The position numbers were made by a program, and so were the translations under genes. This document shows positions 1 to 7,993 of a stretch of 64,000 nucleotides of DNA, piece by piece (the first letter of the stretch is position 1; every line of letters begins with the position of its first letter). The notes under the pieces were generated by a model. The model did no database searches. It was not told where the DNA came from and saw nothing but the letters and a program-made list of their open reading frames with translations. Source of the stretch: Arenibacter sp040216555 (GTDB taxonomy: Bacteria; Bacteroidota; Bacteroidia; Flavobacteriales; Flavobacteriaceae); NCBI GenBank assembly GCA_040216555.1, contig JAVJOW010000039.1:1-64000 (forward strand), in the 5' to 3' direction.

Positions 1-184
1 CAAACCTAACTTCAATGTTTACCCTTTATCACGCTAGACTTTCTAGCGTGCCCGCCCGTACCGAGCGGTACGTTCGGGCGGGTCTACCAATTCCACCACG
101 CCTGCATAAACTTCAATAAATAACGGCACTAGATTCAACTCTAGTTGGCTACCTCCCGATATCTATCGGGACCACCACGCCTGC
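1..184 (-). pseudogene. tRNA-Leu-like 5' fragments, two tandem copies with palindromic inserts
   Basis: On the minus strand two stretches begin with GCAGGCGTGGTGG (184 downward and 105 downward). This looks like the acceptor 5' strand and D-arm of a tRNA-Leu, and the second copy continues AATTGGTAGAC as class II tRNAs do. The first copy is cut at the D-loop by an 18-nt near-palindrome (154-171). The second is cut by a GC-rich hairpin (about 52-82) followed by a tight stem-loop (30-38 pairing with 42-50). No T-arm or matching 3' acceptor strand is visible, so neither copy looks like a functional tRNA inside the window; the 3' end could lie beyond base 1. The tRNA-Leu identity is inferred from the D-arm pattern. 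Confidence 0.45.
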
Positions 185-209
185 ATTTAACCCGTTTGTA
201 ATCGGGATG

Positions 210-217
210 CAAATATA
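210..217 (-). promoter_or_regulatory. -7 box (TATATTTG) upstream of the tRNA-like copies
   Basis: Read on the minus strand this is a perfect match to the Bacteroidota -7 consensus TAnnTTTG. It lies about 25 nt before the first tRNA-Leu-like copy, where a tRNA promoter would be. No well-spaced TTG -33 element was seen. It suggests that the fragments descend from, or are still transcribed like, a real tRNA gene. Confidence 0.4.
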
Positions 218-295
218 AAGTAATTTTTCAATTTTAAAATACTTAGGCATTAAAAAGTTCTTTTTTGTAAATTTAGCCTTCAATTAAACCATTTT

Positions 296-1684
296 ATGCA
301 CGAGATTTCGGAGTACTTAGCAAAAAACAAAGAACGATTTATTAACGAATTGATACACCTCTTAAAGATACCCTCAGTAAGCGCCGACCCAGCGTATACC
401 CAGGATGTCATCAATGCTTCCGAAGCCGTTAAGACTTCACTTTTGGAGGCCGGTTGCGATACCGCAGAAATATGCGAAACCAACGGATACCCCATAGTCT
501 ATGGCGAAAAAATAATAAATCCGGAATTACCTACCGTTTTGGTTTACGGGCATTATGACGTTCAACCAGCAGATCCCATAGACCTTTGGAACTCGCCTCC
601 TTTTGAACCCGTAATCAAAACTACGGACATACATCCCGAAGGTGCCATCTTTGCTAGGGGCGCCTGTGATGATAAGGGACAAATGTACATGCACGTTAAG
701 GCATTGGAATTTATGGTGAACACCAATCAATTGCCCTGTAACGTAAAATTTATGATAGAAGGGGAAGAGGAAGTAGGCAGTGAAAATCTAGGGACTTTCG
801 TGGCCGAAAACAAAGAAAAGCTGGCCAATGACATCATCTTGATTTCAGATACGGGCATGATCGCCAACAATGTGCCTTCCATAACTACAGGCCTGAGAGG
901 ACTAAGTTATGTGGAAGTAGAGGTAACTGGACCCAATAGGGACCTACATTCGGGCTTGTACGGTGGCGCTGTGGCCAACCCAATCAATGTGTTGGCCAAA
1001 ATGATTGCCGCACTGCACGATGAAAACAACCACATTACCATCCCTGGGTTCTATGACAAGGTAGAAGACCTGTCCTTAGAAGAGCGTGCCGAAATGGCCA
1101 AGGCCCCTTTTAGCTTGGAGGACTACAAAAAAGCCTTGAATATAAAGGCTGTTTATGGGGAAAAAGGTTATACCACCAATGAACGCAACTCCATTAGACC
1201 AACCTTGGACGTAAACGGAATATGGGGAGGATATATTGGTGCGGGAGCAAAAACCGTTATCGCCAGTAAGGCCTATGCCAAAATCTCCATGCGCCTGGTA
1301 CCTCATCAGGATTGGAAAGAAATAACAGAACTGTTCAAGACCCATTTCGAAAATCTGGCCCCGGAGGGAGTTACGGTCAAAGTCACCCCGCACCATGGTG
1401 GCCAAGGTTATGTAACGCCCATAGATAACAATGCTTATAAAGCGGCTTCAAAAGCCTACGAAACTACCTTTGGCAAGACCCCCATACCTCAGCGGAGTGG
1501 TGGCAGCATCCCCATTGTCTCCCTTTTCGAAAAGGAATTAAACAGCAAGACCATCCTTATGGGCTTCGGTCTGGACAGCGATGCCATACATTCCCCCAAC
1601 GAGCATTTTGGCGTTTGGAACTACCTAAAGGGTATAGAGACCATTCCGTATTTCTATCAATATTTTACGGAACTATCCAAGTAG
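296..1684 (+). CDS. M20-family dipeptidase (carnosinase/CNDP-like)
   Basis: A 462-residue zinc exopeptidase of the M20 family, expected to cleave dipeptides or short peptides. The metal-binding motif HYDVQPAD is at about 86-93. The second metal-ligand block ARGACDDKGQ is at about 120-129, with Asp125. The acid/base and ligand glutamates are in IEGEEEVGSE near 155-164. The dimerisation (lid) domain opens with HSGLYGG near 219, as in the CNDP branch that hydrolyses unblocked dipeptides. Length is normal for that branch. No signal peptide is visible, so it is probably cytoplasmic. It stands alone on the plus strand with its ATG 110 nt after the tRNA-like fragments. Substrate specificity cannot be read from the sequence. 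Confidence 0.9.
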   Translation: MHEISEYLAKNKERFINELIHLLKIPSVSADPAYTQDVINASEAVKTSLLEAGCDTAEICETNGYPIVYGEKIINPELPTVLVYGHYDVQPADPIDLWNSPPFEPVIKTTDIHPEGAIFARGACDDKGQMYMHVKALEFMVNTNQLPCNVKFMIEGEEEVGSENLGTFVAENKEKLANDIILISDTGMIANNVPSITTGLRGLSYVEVEVTGPNRDLHSGLYGGAVANPINVLAKMIAALHDENNHITIPGFYDKVEDLSLEERAEMAKAPFSLEDYKKALNIKAVYGEKGYTTNERNSIRPTLDVNGIWGGYIGAGAKTVIASKAYAKISMRLVPHQDWKEITELFKTHFENLAPEGVTVKVTPHHGGQGYVTPIDNNAYKAASKAYETTFGKTPIPQRSGGSIPIVSLFEKELNSKTILMGFGLDSDAIHSPNEHFGVWNYLKGIETIPYFYQYFTELSK

Positions 1685-2020
1685 GTTAAAATCTTATTTG
1701 CGGGCGTTTCCCTTACGGGCCGCTCTTTCCGCTGTATCTATTTTGGCTCCTATCGAGCAGTCCTGCAAGGTTTTGGAAACCCTGTAGATATTTCGGTCAC
1801 ATTTATATTCCAGTCCTACAAGGTTTTAGAAACCTTGCAGGACCGCTTTTTGGGGCCTGACATGAGCCAAAAAAGGATGCCGCTGCAATAGCTAACGCAC
1901 CATTAATTTACAATGATCAATTAACAATCTATTGGGTGAGCTCCATAGCCCGATATTCGGGCAATACTATTTGTTCGACCCCAATTCAATTTTTTGTCAT
2001 CACAGCATTAAAAAACTCCT
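1685..2020. repeat. Intergenic stretch with two copies of the CCTACAAGG/CCTTGTAGG hairpin repeat
   Basis: No gene is supported here. Two copies of a roughly 28-nt imperfect palindrome (TCCTRCAAGG, a T-rich centre, then CCTTGYAGGA) lie at 1761-1788 and 1814-1842. They are followed by the tail AGGATGCCGCTGCAATAGC near 1876-1894, which recurs after the repeat cluster at about 4947. A separate hairpin, GCCCGATATTCGGGC, is at 1948-1962. The same family recurs nine more times between 4700 and 6660, so this is a dispersed REP-like element and not a promoter of the next gene. Confidence 0.7.
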
Positions 2021-2060
2021 CTACATTTGTAGAATTAAAATATTTGTTCTATGTTTGTAG
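2021..2060 (+). promoter_or_regulatory. Putative BlaI operators and promoter
   Basis: A perfect dyad CTACATTTGTAG (2021-2032) and a related sequence CTATGTTTGTAG (2049-2060) are spaced 28 nt apart. Both resemble the TACA-N2-TGTA core of BlaI/MecI operators. Between them AATATTTG (2039-2046) is a one-mismatch -7 box, which puts the transcript start near 2051. The arrangement suggests autorepression by the BlaI protein encoded just downstream. It also argues that the ATG at 2051 is not the translation start. Confidence 0.5.
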
Positions 2061-2080
2061 AGCAAATAAGCATTTTAGAA

Positions 2081-2446
2081 ATGAAACTATCAAAAACAGA
2101 AGAAGAATTAATGAACCACCTCTGGAAGCTGAACAAAGCTTTCATGAAAGATCTATTGGAGGTCTATCCTGAACCCAAACCCGCCACCACTACTGTGGCC
2201 ACCTTGTTAAAAAGGATGACGGACAAAGGCTTCGTTGCGTACAAATTGTTTGGCAACGCCAGACAATACTACCCTTTGGTAAAGAAAAAGGACTATTTCT
2301 CCAAACACTTGGACGGACTTATCAAAACTTTTTTCAATGATAGCGCCTCCCAGTTTGCTTCCTTCTTCGCCCAGGAAACCGACTTGAGCAAGGAAGAACT
2401 GGAAGAATTAAGAAACTTGATCGATACAGAAATTAAAAACAAATAA
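2081..2446 (+). CDS. BlaI/MecI-family transcriptional repressor
   Basis: A winged-helix repressor of the Penicillinase_R (BlaI/MecI) family, 121 residues from the chosen start. The start at 2081 gives the family's usual N-terminus (MKLSKTEEELMNHLW). The in-frame ATG at 2051 would add ten residues and lies on the inferred transcript start. The recognition region is TTTVATLLKRMTDKGFVAY, followed by the dimerisation helices; KPATTTVA is the normal helix-3 context. It is followed after 2 nt by an M56 sensor peptidase, the usual repressor-antirepressor pairing, in which the sensor's activation leads to cleavage of BlaI. Whether the signal is a beta-lactam or another envelope stress cannot be told: no beta-lactamase gene is nearby. 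Confidence 0.9.
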   Translation: MKLSKTEEELMNHLWKLNKAFMKDLLEVYPEPKPATTTVATLLKRMTDKGFVAYKLFGNARQYYPLVKKKDYFSKHLDGLIKTFFNDSASQFASFFAQETDLSKEELEELRNLIDTEIKNK

Positions 2447-2448
2447 TC

Positions 2449-4656
2449 ATGTGGATCTATCTTCTAAAATTTAGTGCGTGTTTGGCCATACTCCTACTAT
2501 TCTACAAGTTGGTGCTGGAGAAGGTCCATATTCATCATTTTAAAAGATATTATCTGCTATCGGCTTTTATCATTTCCCTAAGCATTCCCTTAATCACCTT
2601 TACCCAATATGTTACGGTAACAATAGAGCCAACCCTGCTTCCAACGTACATTGATCAAACCACTAGTAATTCCATAGCAAACACAAAAAACACAACCCCA
2701 ATGTTACCCATTATTTTATGGGGTATATACGCTTTAGGGGCATTCATTTTCGCACTCAAGTTTTTAGGAAACCTCAGGTCATTGATCAAAAATATCAAGA
2801 GCAATCCCAGATTAAAATCGGGACGTATCCATCACGTGTTACTTCAAGAACTTATTGCTCCGCACACATTTTTTAGCTATATTTTTTTCAACAAAAGAAA
2901 TTACGAGGCCCATAAAATTCCGCAAGAAGTTTTTTGGCACGAGGAAACCCATGCCAGACAAAAACACAGCCTAGATATCTTATTGTTGGAGCTGATTCAA
3001 ATAGTCTTCTGGTTTCACCCCTTGGTCTATTGGGCAAAACATTTGGCAAAACTGAACCATGAATTTTTGGCCGATGAGGCTGTTTTAGAAAGAGGGGCAA
3101 GTGTTCCCAATTACCAAAAATTGGTATTGGCATTCTCATCTTCCGATAGCTATCGGAATGCCGTAACACCCCCTTTGGCAAATGCCATTCATTATTCATC
3201 AATCAAAAAACGAATCGTTATCATGAAAACACAAACATCAATGAAAGCCATTTGGCTTAGAAGTTTATTGCTAATTCCATTAATGGTACTCCTACTCTAC
3301 AGTTTTAGCACCAAAGAAGTTCTTGAAATTCAAAAAATGGAGTCAGTGACTATTGAGCGAGGCTACCAACAAGAAGTAATAGAAAAAGGTAATGAATTGG
3401 AATTTATTTATGATTCAAAGATCCAAAATATTACAACGGATGAAATAGTGGTTGCCATAAATAAAAATGGACAGTTGTTGTTCAATCTTGATTTGGTTAC
3501 GCTTGAAGAGTTAAAATCCCATTTACTTAGATACAACCAAAGCCTAACAAAAGAACAAAGAAGTCAAAGTGTTAAGGCCATAATTAGGGTAGCAAAAGAA
3601 ACTCCGGCCAATATCATTAAACAAGTGGATGCTATTTTAATGGACTATGGTGTCGCCACCATTGACATCCAAGGACCTACAGGACACCAAAATCAAGTTG
3701 GAGCCACCAAAACGGAAATACAGGAATTCAACACCCTAGCTAAAAAATACAATGCTCAACCCCAAGAAACAAGAGTGATTCCGCTAAAGGATTTAAAGAC
3801 CTTGGAAAATATTTACGGCAGCATGACTGATGAACAAAAAGAGAAAGCCCAGCCCTTTCCTGAATGCCCGCCTCCACCTCCACCTGCTCCTGCTCCGAAT
3901 CCTGTTCCTCCCATAAAAAAAGGTGAGCCAAGCACTATTCCACCTGCCCCAATACCATCAAAGACAGCAACAAAAGTTGAAGAGGAAGAAGAGTTAGGCT
4001 CCAATAATCATATTTCTAAAAAAGCGGTATTGAAAGCGGAATTAGTTCCCGTAGTTAGCTCCGACTTTCCACCCCCTCCTCCAACTATTGCGACCCACGT
4101 AAATACTGAAAAATATTCCAAAGAATTGAAATATGCTATTGACACTTATTTAAAAAAAGCAAGAAGCTTCAGGGCTGCTGTCTCAAATTATCACGACGAG
4201 CACAAAGGCAGTGTTAGCGAATTAAAAAAAAACTATGTTGAAGTAATGCAATTATACGAGGCTTATAAAAAATTGGCATATAAGGAAAATAATTATGTGC
4301 ATCCAGTCCCATTATATAATGACCCTAAAGGGGAGTTTGGCGATCCAAATACCGCTTCCCAGATCAAACAGGACCACTTACCTTCCCAAAGTATTAAAAA
4401 CAGTACCAACCAAAAACAAGAACGTACAAAAGAACCTTCCGTATATTATGGAAGATTGTACAATTTACCTCAGCTGCCACCTCAGCCACATCCGAATCCA
4501 GTTCAATATATTAAAGAACTGGCCGAAAAAGGAGCGACCTTTTATATTGGGCCTCATCAGTACAAAACGGATGAAGCAATCGAATTGGTTCGAAAGAGCA
4601 AAAATGCAAGCATTGATGTCAGCGATTACCCGGTCGTAAAACTTGGTGGTTGTTGA
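2449..4656 (+). CDS. M56-family (BlaR1-like) membrane sensor peptidase with proline-rich C-terminal region
   Basis: A 735-residue integral membrane protein. The first 300 residues are the M56 domain: membrane segments near 5-22, 36-58 and 83-107, the zinc motif HEETH at 164-168, ELIQIVFWFHPLVYW and the third-ligand context NHEFLADEAV. A fourth membrane helix (about 267-285) precedes an extracytoplasmic part of about 450 residues. That part has no penicillin-binding domain; instead it has a glycan/TonB-like segment and a proline-rich linker (about 468-500), and it ends in GGC. It is co-transcribed with the BlaI gene (gap 2 nt). By family it should convert an envelope signal into repressor cleavage. 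A perfect 18-nt palindrome (3141-3158) is embedded in the coding sequence. Confidence 0.85.
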   Translation: MWIYLLKFSACLAILLLFYKLVLEKVHIHHFKRYYLLSAFIISLSIPLITFTQYVTVTIEPTLLPTYIDQTTSNSIANTKNTTPMLPIILWGIYALGAFIFALKFLGNLRSLIKNIKSNPRLKSGRIHHVLLQELIAPHTFFSYIFFNKRNYEAHKIPQEVFWHEETHARQKHSLDILLLELIQIVFWFHPLVYWAKHLAKLNHEFLADEAVLERGASVPNYQKLVLAFSSSDSYRNAVTPPLANAIHYSSIKKRIVIMKTQTSMKAIWLRSLLLIPLMVLLLYSFSTKEVLEIQKMESVTIERGYQQEVIEKGNELEFIYDSKIQNITTDEIVVAINKNGQLLFNLDLVTLEELKSHLLRYNQSLTKEQRSQSVKAIIRVAKETPANIIKQVDAILMDYGVATIDIQGPTGHQNQVGATKTEIQEFNTLAKKYNAQPQETRVIPLKDLKTLENIYGSMTDEQKEKAQPFPECPPPPPPAPAPNPVPPIKKGEPSTIPPAPIPSKTATKVEEEEELGSNNHISKKAVLKAELVPVVSSDFPPPPPTIATHVNTEKYSKELKYAIDTYLKKARSFRAAVSNYHDEHKGSVSELKKNYVEVMQLYEAYKKLAYKENNYVHPVPLYNDPKGEFGDPNTASQIKQDHLPSQSIKNSTNQKQERTKEPSVYYGRLYNLPQLPPQPHPNPVQYIKELAEKGATFYIGPHQYKTDEAIELVRKSKNASIDVSDYPVVKLGGC

Positions 4657-5472
4657 TCCATCACATTCCTAACATGAAAGAAATTTCCGAAATGAAAAGT
4701 AAAAATTTAAGCAGTCCTACAAGGTTTTCAAAACCTTGCAGGACTTATACCCCAACCTAACCAAGACAACCAGATAAATCATCATGTGCTTTCTCAATAC
4801 CTAAAAGGCTAAAAAAACCTTGCAGGATTAGAAGCAAACCTAACTGGGAATTCCATACAATCAATAATAACCTAGCACCATACCTACAAGGTTTAAAAAA
4901 AAACCTTGCAGGATCAGGGGCAGGCCGATAAAAAGCTAAAAAAGGATGCAGCTGCAATAGCTAAGGCAAAATCGATTAAAGATGATGGCCGGTTTTTGCA
5001 ATACAATGGCTCCCCACCCTGGATAGGGAGGGGTTGATTCTTTACCGACAGTGAGTCGGGGAAGAAGACAGGGCGGGTGGAAAGCCCCTACCAATTGGGA
5101 TTGCACAAATAGCCAATCAAAATAGCCCAGGGATGCACGCTACCCCTTCCGCCATCCCGACGAAAAGGTTTCGGTGCCACCATCATAAGTTAGTCCTGCA
5201 AGGTTTTCAAAACCTTGTAGGACTTATACCCCAACCTAACCAAGACAACCAGATAAATCATCATGTGCTTTCTCAATACCTACAAGGCTAAAAAAACCTT
5301 GCAGGATTAGAAGCAAAACTAACTGGGAATTCCAGACAATCAATAATGACCTAGCACCGTACCTACAAGGTTTTGAAAACCTTGTAGGATTAGGAACAGG
5401 ACACAAAAAAGCCAAGAGGCCCAAAAATATTAAAATAAGAATTCAGGCCACTCGGCTTCCAACTATATTCTA
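4657..5472. repeat. Composite intergenic repeats, units 1 and 2
   Basis: No gene is supported here. Six copies of the CCTACAAGG hairpin repeat lie at 4715-4743, 4800-4827, 4883-4913, 5194-5222, 5279-5306 and 5362-5388; the last is a perfect palindrome. The blocks 4713-4918 and 5192-5397 are direct repeats of about 205 bp that differ at roughly a dozen positions by eye, so one is a fairly recent copy of the other. Unit 1 continues with a second element (5008-5165) that starts GGCTCCCCACC and contains several small hairpins; it recurs at 6398-6570. Short open frames here change with the repeats and are not coding. Confidence 0.8.
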
Positions 5473-5892
5473 CTAATATTGTTCCAATAGGTAATTCAAC
5501 AAGTCCGTAGTAGTAACAATCCCTACCAAGTCTCCATTTTCAACTACTGGTAAAGCGTGGAATTCCTTTTTAGCTAATATTTCCGTTACCTCCTTTATAC
5601 TCAAGGATGGAGAAATATGTACGGGGTTCTTTACCATCACCTGTTCTATGCTCAACATATTGTAGACTGCGGTGTCCACTTGGGAATCATCCTCGCCATA
5701 ATTATCAACAAAACTAATCCTCAATAAATCCGTTAAACTCAGAATTCCGATAATCTTTTTATTGTTCACAACTGGAATATGGCGAATCTTATGCTTTTCA
5801 AACAATTTTTCGGCATCCAATAAACTGTTGGTGTGATTTATGGTAACTAAATCTGTTGTCATAATTTTTGATACTGGCTCTCTTCTTTTCAT
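5473..5892 (-). CDS. Two-CBS-domain protein
   Basis: A 139-residue protein made of a Bateman pair of CBS domains, about 5-60 and 78-137. Each ends in the characteristic stretch with a hydrophobic strand and G-I-(L/V)-(S/T)-x-T-D-L (IIGILSLTDLL and LVGIVTTTDLL). Such stand-alone pairs usually bind adenine nucleotides and regulate partner proteins. No enzymatic or transport domain is fused, and no partner is adjacent. The gene lies alone between two blocks of composite repeats, so its neighbours do not suggest a role. The domain assignment is firm; the function is unknown. Confidence 0.9.
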   Translation of the reverse strand: MKRREPVSKIMTTDLVTINHTNSLLDAEKLFEKHKIRHIPVVNNKKIIGILSLTDLLRISFVDNYGEDDSQVDTAVYNMLSIEQVMVKNPVHISPSLSIKEVTEILAKKEFHALPVVENGDLVGIVTTTDLLNYLLEQY

Positions 5893-6807
5893 ATTTTAAT
5901 AAATTTTGAAATTGTTTAATATTTGGTCCTTTTAAAAGGGAGTACCTCTGCCTTTATGGTGAGTACTCGCTATAAAACTAATAGGCTAGTTTTACCCGTT
6001 TAAACCAACACTCTAAAGGTCGCCAACATTACTAACTAAAAACATGATATAAGTCAGCCTAAATAAAGATCCCGAAATTTTGAGCGTTTAAAAAAGCTTA
6101 CAGGATTAAAAGCAATCATGACCTTGCCCTATACCTACAAGGTCAAAAAAACCTTGCAGGATTAGAACCAAACAAAACCCGGAAAAACCAGACAAACATT
6201 CATGCCCAATCACAAAACCTACAAGGTTTTGGAAACCTTGCAGGATTAGGGACAGGCCGATAAAAAGCAAAACTAATGCCCTGGAACAGCCAACGCAATA
6301 TCAATTAACGATGATGCCCGATTTTTGAAATACTCAAATTGGGTTGTTTCTTTCTAGATCATAAAGCAAACATTCTGTTTGATCTACATGCCAAAAGTGG
6401 CTCCCCACCTTGGATAGGGAGGGGTGGATTCTTTACCGACAGCGGGTCGGGGAAGAAGACGGGGCGGGTGGAAAGCCCCTACCAATTGGGATTGCACAAA
6501 TAGCCGCATAACATTGGCCCAAGGATGCACACTACCCCTTCCGCCTTCCCGCCGAAAAAGCCGGGATGCCAACCTCCGCGGCATGGAGCAGGAGCTTCCA
6601 TATCCTTTCAATCATAAGGTGGTCCTACAAGGTTTTAAAAACCTTTAGGGATTGGATACGAATGGCAACCCATATCGGATTTAGATAAGTACAACTCATC
6701 GCATAAGTATCCAAAAAAACACCTAAGATTTATGATAATTTTCTGTAACAAATCATAGGTTTCTACGTTCTAACAGTTATAGGAACATCAATCAAAATCA
6801 GAACACT
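5893..6807. repeat. Composite intergenic repeats, unit 3
   Basis: No gene is supported here. Copies of the CCTACAAGG hairpin repeat are at 6134-6160, 6218-6245 and a decayed 6623-6651, with a remnant near 6094-6105. After 6245 the sequence follows unit 1 again (GGGACAGGCCGATAAAAAGC, then a GATGATGCCCG stretch) and enters the second element at 6398-6570. That copy matches 5008-5165 over most of its length, including TACCGACAG and CCAATTGGGATTGCACAAAT. The last 150 nt before 6808 have lower complexity and would hold the promoter of the DUF4407 gene; no clear -7 box was found. Confidence 0.75.
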
Positions 6808-7908
6808 ATGTTACAGCAATTCTTTATGCTCTGCTCAGGGGCCGATACCGATATTCTCCAAACTTGCTCCAAGGGAGAGCAAAACAAATACACTGGAATT
6901 GGCGCTACCGTCTTCTTTACCGCGGTCATGGCATTTATAGCCAGTTCCTATGCCCTTTTTACTGTCTTCGACAACAGCTATACCTCCATCATTTTCGGCT
7001 TAATTTGGGGACTTCTTATATTTAATCTGGACCGATTTATTGTCTCCACCATAAAAAAGAACAACAGTTTTAAGAGCGAATTACTACAGGCCACGCCACG
7101 AATAATATTAGCCATCATTATCGCCATTGTCATCTCCAAACCTTTGGAAATGAAAATTTTTGAAAAAGAGATCAACCAAGTGCTTTTGGAGGAGAAAAAC
7201 ACCATGACCCTTGCCAACAAAGAGCAGATTGCCACACAATACACCCCAAAAACGGAACAACTGAAGGCCGATATTTTGGGCCTTAAAAATGAAACCATTG
7301 CCAAGGAGACCGAAACCAACGCACTTTACGACACCTACATCTCCGAGGCAGAAGGCACTGCAGGCACCAAACTATTGGGCAAAGGTCCCGTCTACAAGGA
7401 AAAAAGGGAAAAACACGATGCGGCCTTGGCCGAACTGCAAGCCCTAAAACAAACGAACGCTGAAAAAATTTCAGCTTTGGAGTCACAGATTGCGGCCTTG
7501 GATCTGGAATATGTAGATCAAGTTACCAATACCCAACCCATTATTGACGGTTTCGACGGTCTCATGGCCAGAATAAATGCTTTGAATAAATTGCCGTGGC
7601 TTCCTTCATTTTTTATTTTTCTCTTGTTCCTCGCTATAGAAACATCGCCCATAATCGCAAAATTGCTGTCCCCAAAAGGTACTTACGATTATAAGTTGGA
7701 AGATCAGGAAAGTGCCGTTAGGACTTGGGTTACACAAAAGGTTGGGCAGCGCGAAAAAGCACTCGAAACAGACACCCTGCTCAACAATAAGATCTATAGT
7801 GAAATTGCCGAGGAAGAGGAAATTTACAAATACAAAAAACAGAAGGCCGAGGAATTATTAAGGCTTCAGGCCAACGCGTTTCATGAAGGCCAAGTGAAAA
7901 GTCTATAG
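6808..7908 (+). CDS. DUF4407 membrane protein
   Basis: A 366-residue protein matching the DUF4407 family by its N-terminal pattern (FFMLCSGADTDIL...CSKGEQNKY), four predicted membrane helices (about 27-50, 55-76, 92-112 and 262-280) and the conserved LIWGLLIFNLDRFIVST stretch. Between helices 3 and 4 lies a long charged alpha-helical segment (about 118-255), likely coiled coil, and the C-terminus is a second charged helix. The family's biochemical role is not known. The gene stands alone, with a hairpin after it that may terminate it and the converging gene. Confidence 0.85.
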   Translation: MLQQFFMLCSGADTDILQTCSKGEQNKYTGIGATVFFTAVMAFIASSYALFTVFDNSYTSIIFGLIWGLLIFNLDRFIVSTIKKNNSFKSELLQATPRIILAIIIAIVISKPLEMKIFEKEINQVLLEEKNTMTLANKEQIATQYTPKTEQLKADILGLKNETIAKETETNALYDTYISEAEGTAGTKLLGKGPVYKEKREKHDAALAELQALKQTNAEKISALESQIAALDLEYVDQVTNTQPIIDGFDGLMARINALNKLPWLPSFFIFLLFLAIETSPIIAKLLSPKGTYDYKLEDQESAVRTWVTQKVGQREKALETDTLLNNKIYSEIAEEEEIYKYKKQKAEELLRLQANAFHEGQVKSL

Positions 7909-7934
7909 ACTAAAAGCCATTATCATTGCTATCC

Positions 7935-7962
7935 GGTTGAGGGCTGTCAAACCCTCTCAACC
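7935..7962. terminator. Hairpin between convergent genes
   Basis: GGTTGAGGG (7935-7943) can pair with CCCTCTCAACC (7952-7962) around an 8-nt loop, with a small bulge. It lies in the 85-nt gap between the convergent DUF4407 and hydrolase genes. No strong T-run follows on either strand, so intrinsic termination is plausible but unproven. Confidence 0.35.
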
Positions 7963-7993
7963 AAGGATATTTAAGGCCTAGGGCAATCCTGAG

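Noticed and set aside
2051..2080. Longer BlaI start at 2051
   Set aside because: The likely transcript start is at about 2051 and the first ten extra residues are not part of the family; 2081 gives the normal N-terminus.
3813..4004. Glycine-rich open frame on the minus strand
   Set aside because: It is the antisense shadow of the proline-rich linker in the M56 sensor gene.
4757..5424. Two similar open frames (minus strand) at 4757-4957 and 5236-5424
   Set aside because: They are similar only because they lie in the same duplicated repeat; no start context or domain supports a gene.
6384..6648. Open frames on both strands inside the composite repeats
   Set aside because: They arise from repeat sequence (5008-5165 and 6398-6570 copies), lack domains and change between copies.
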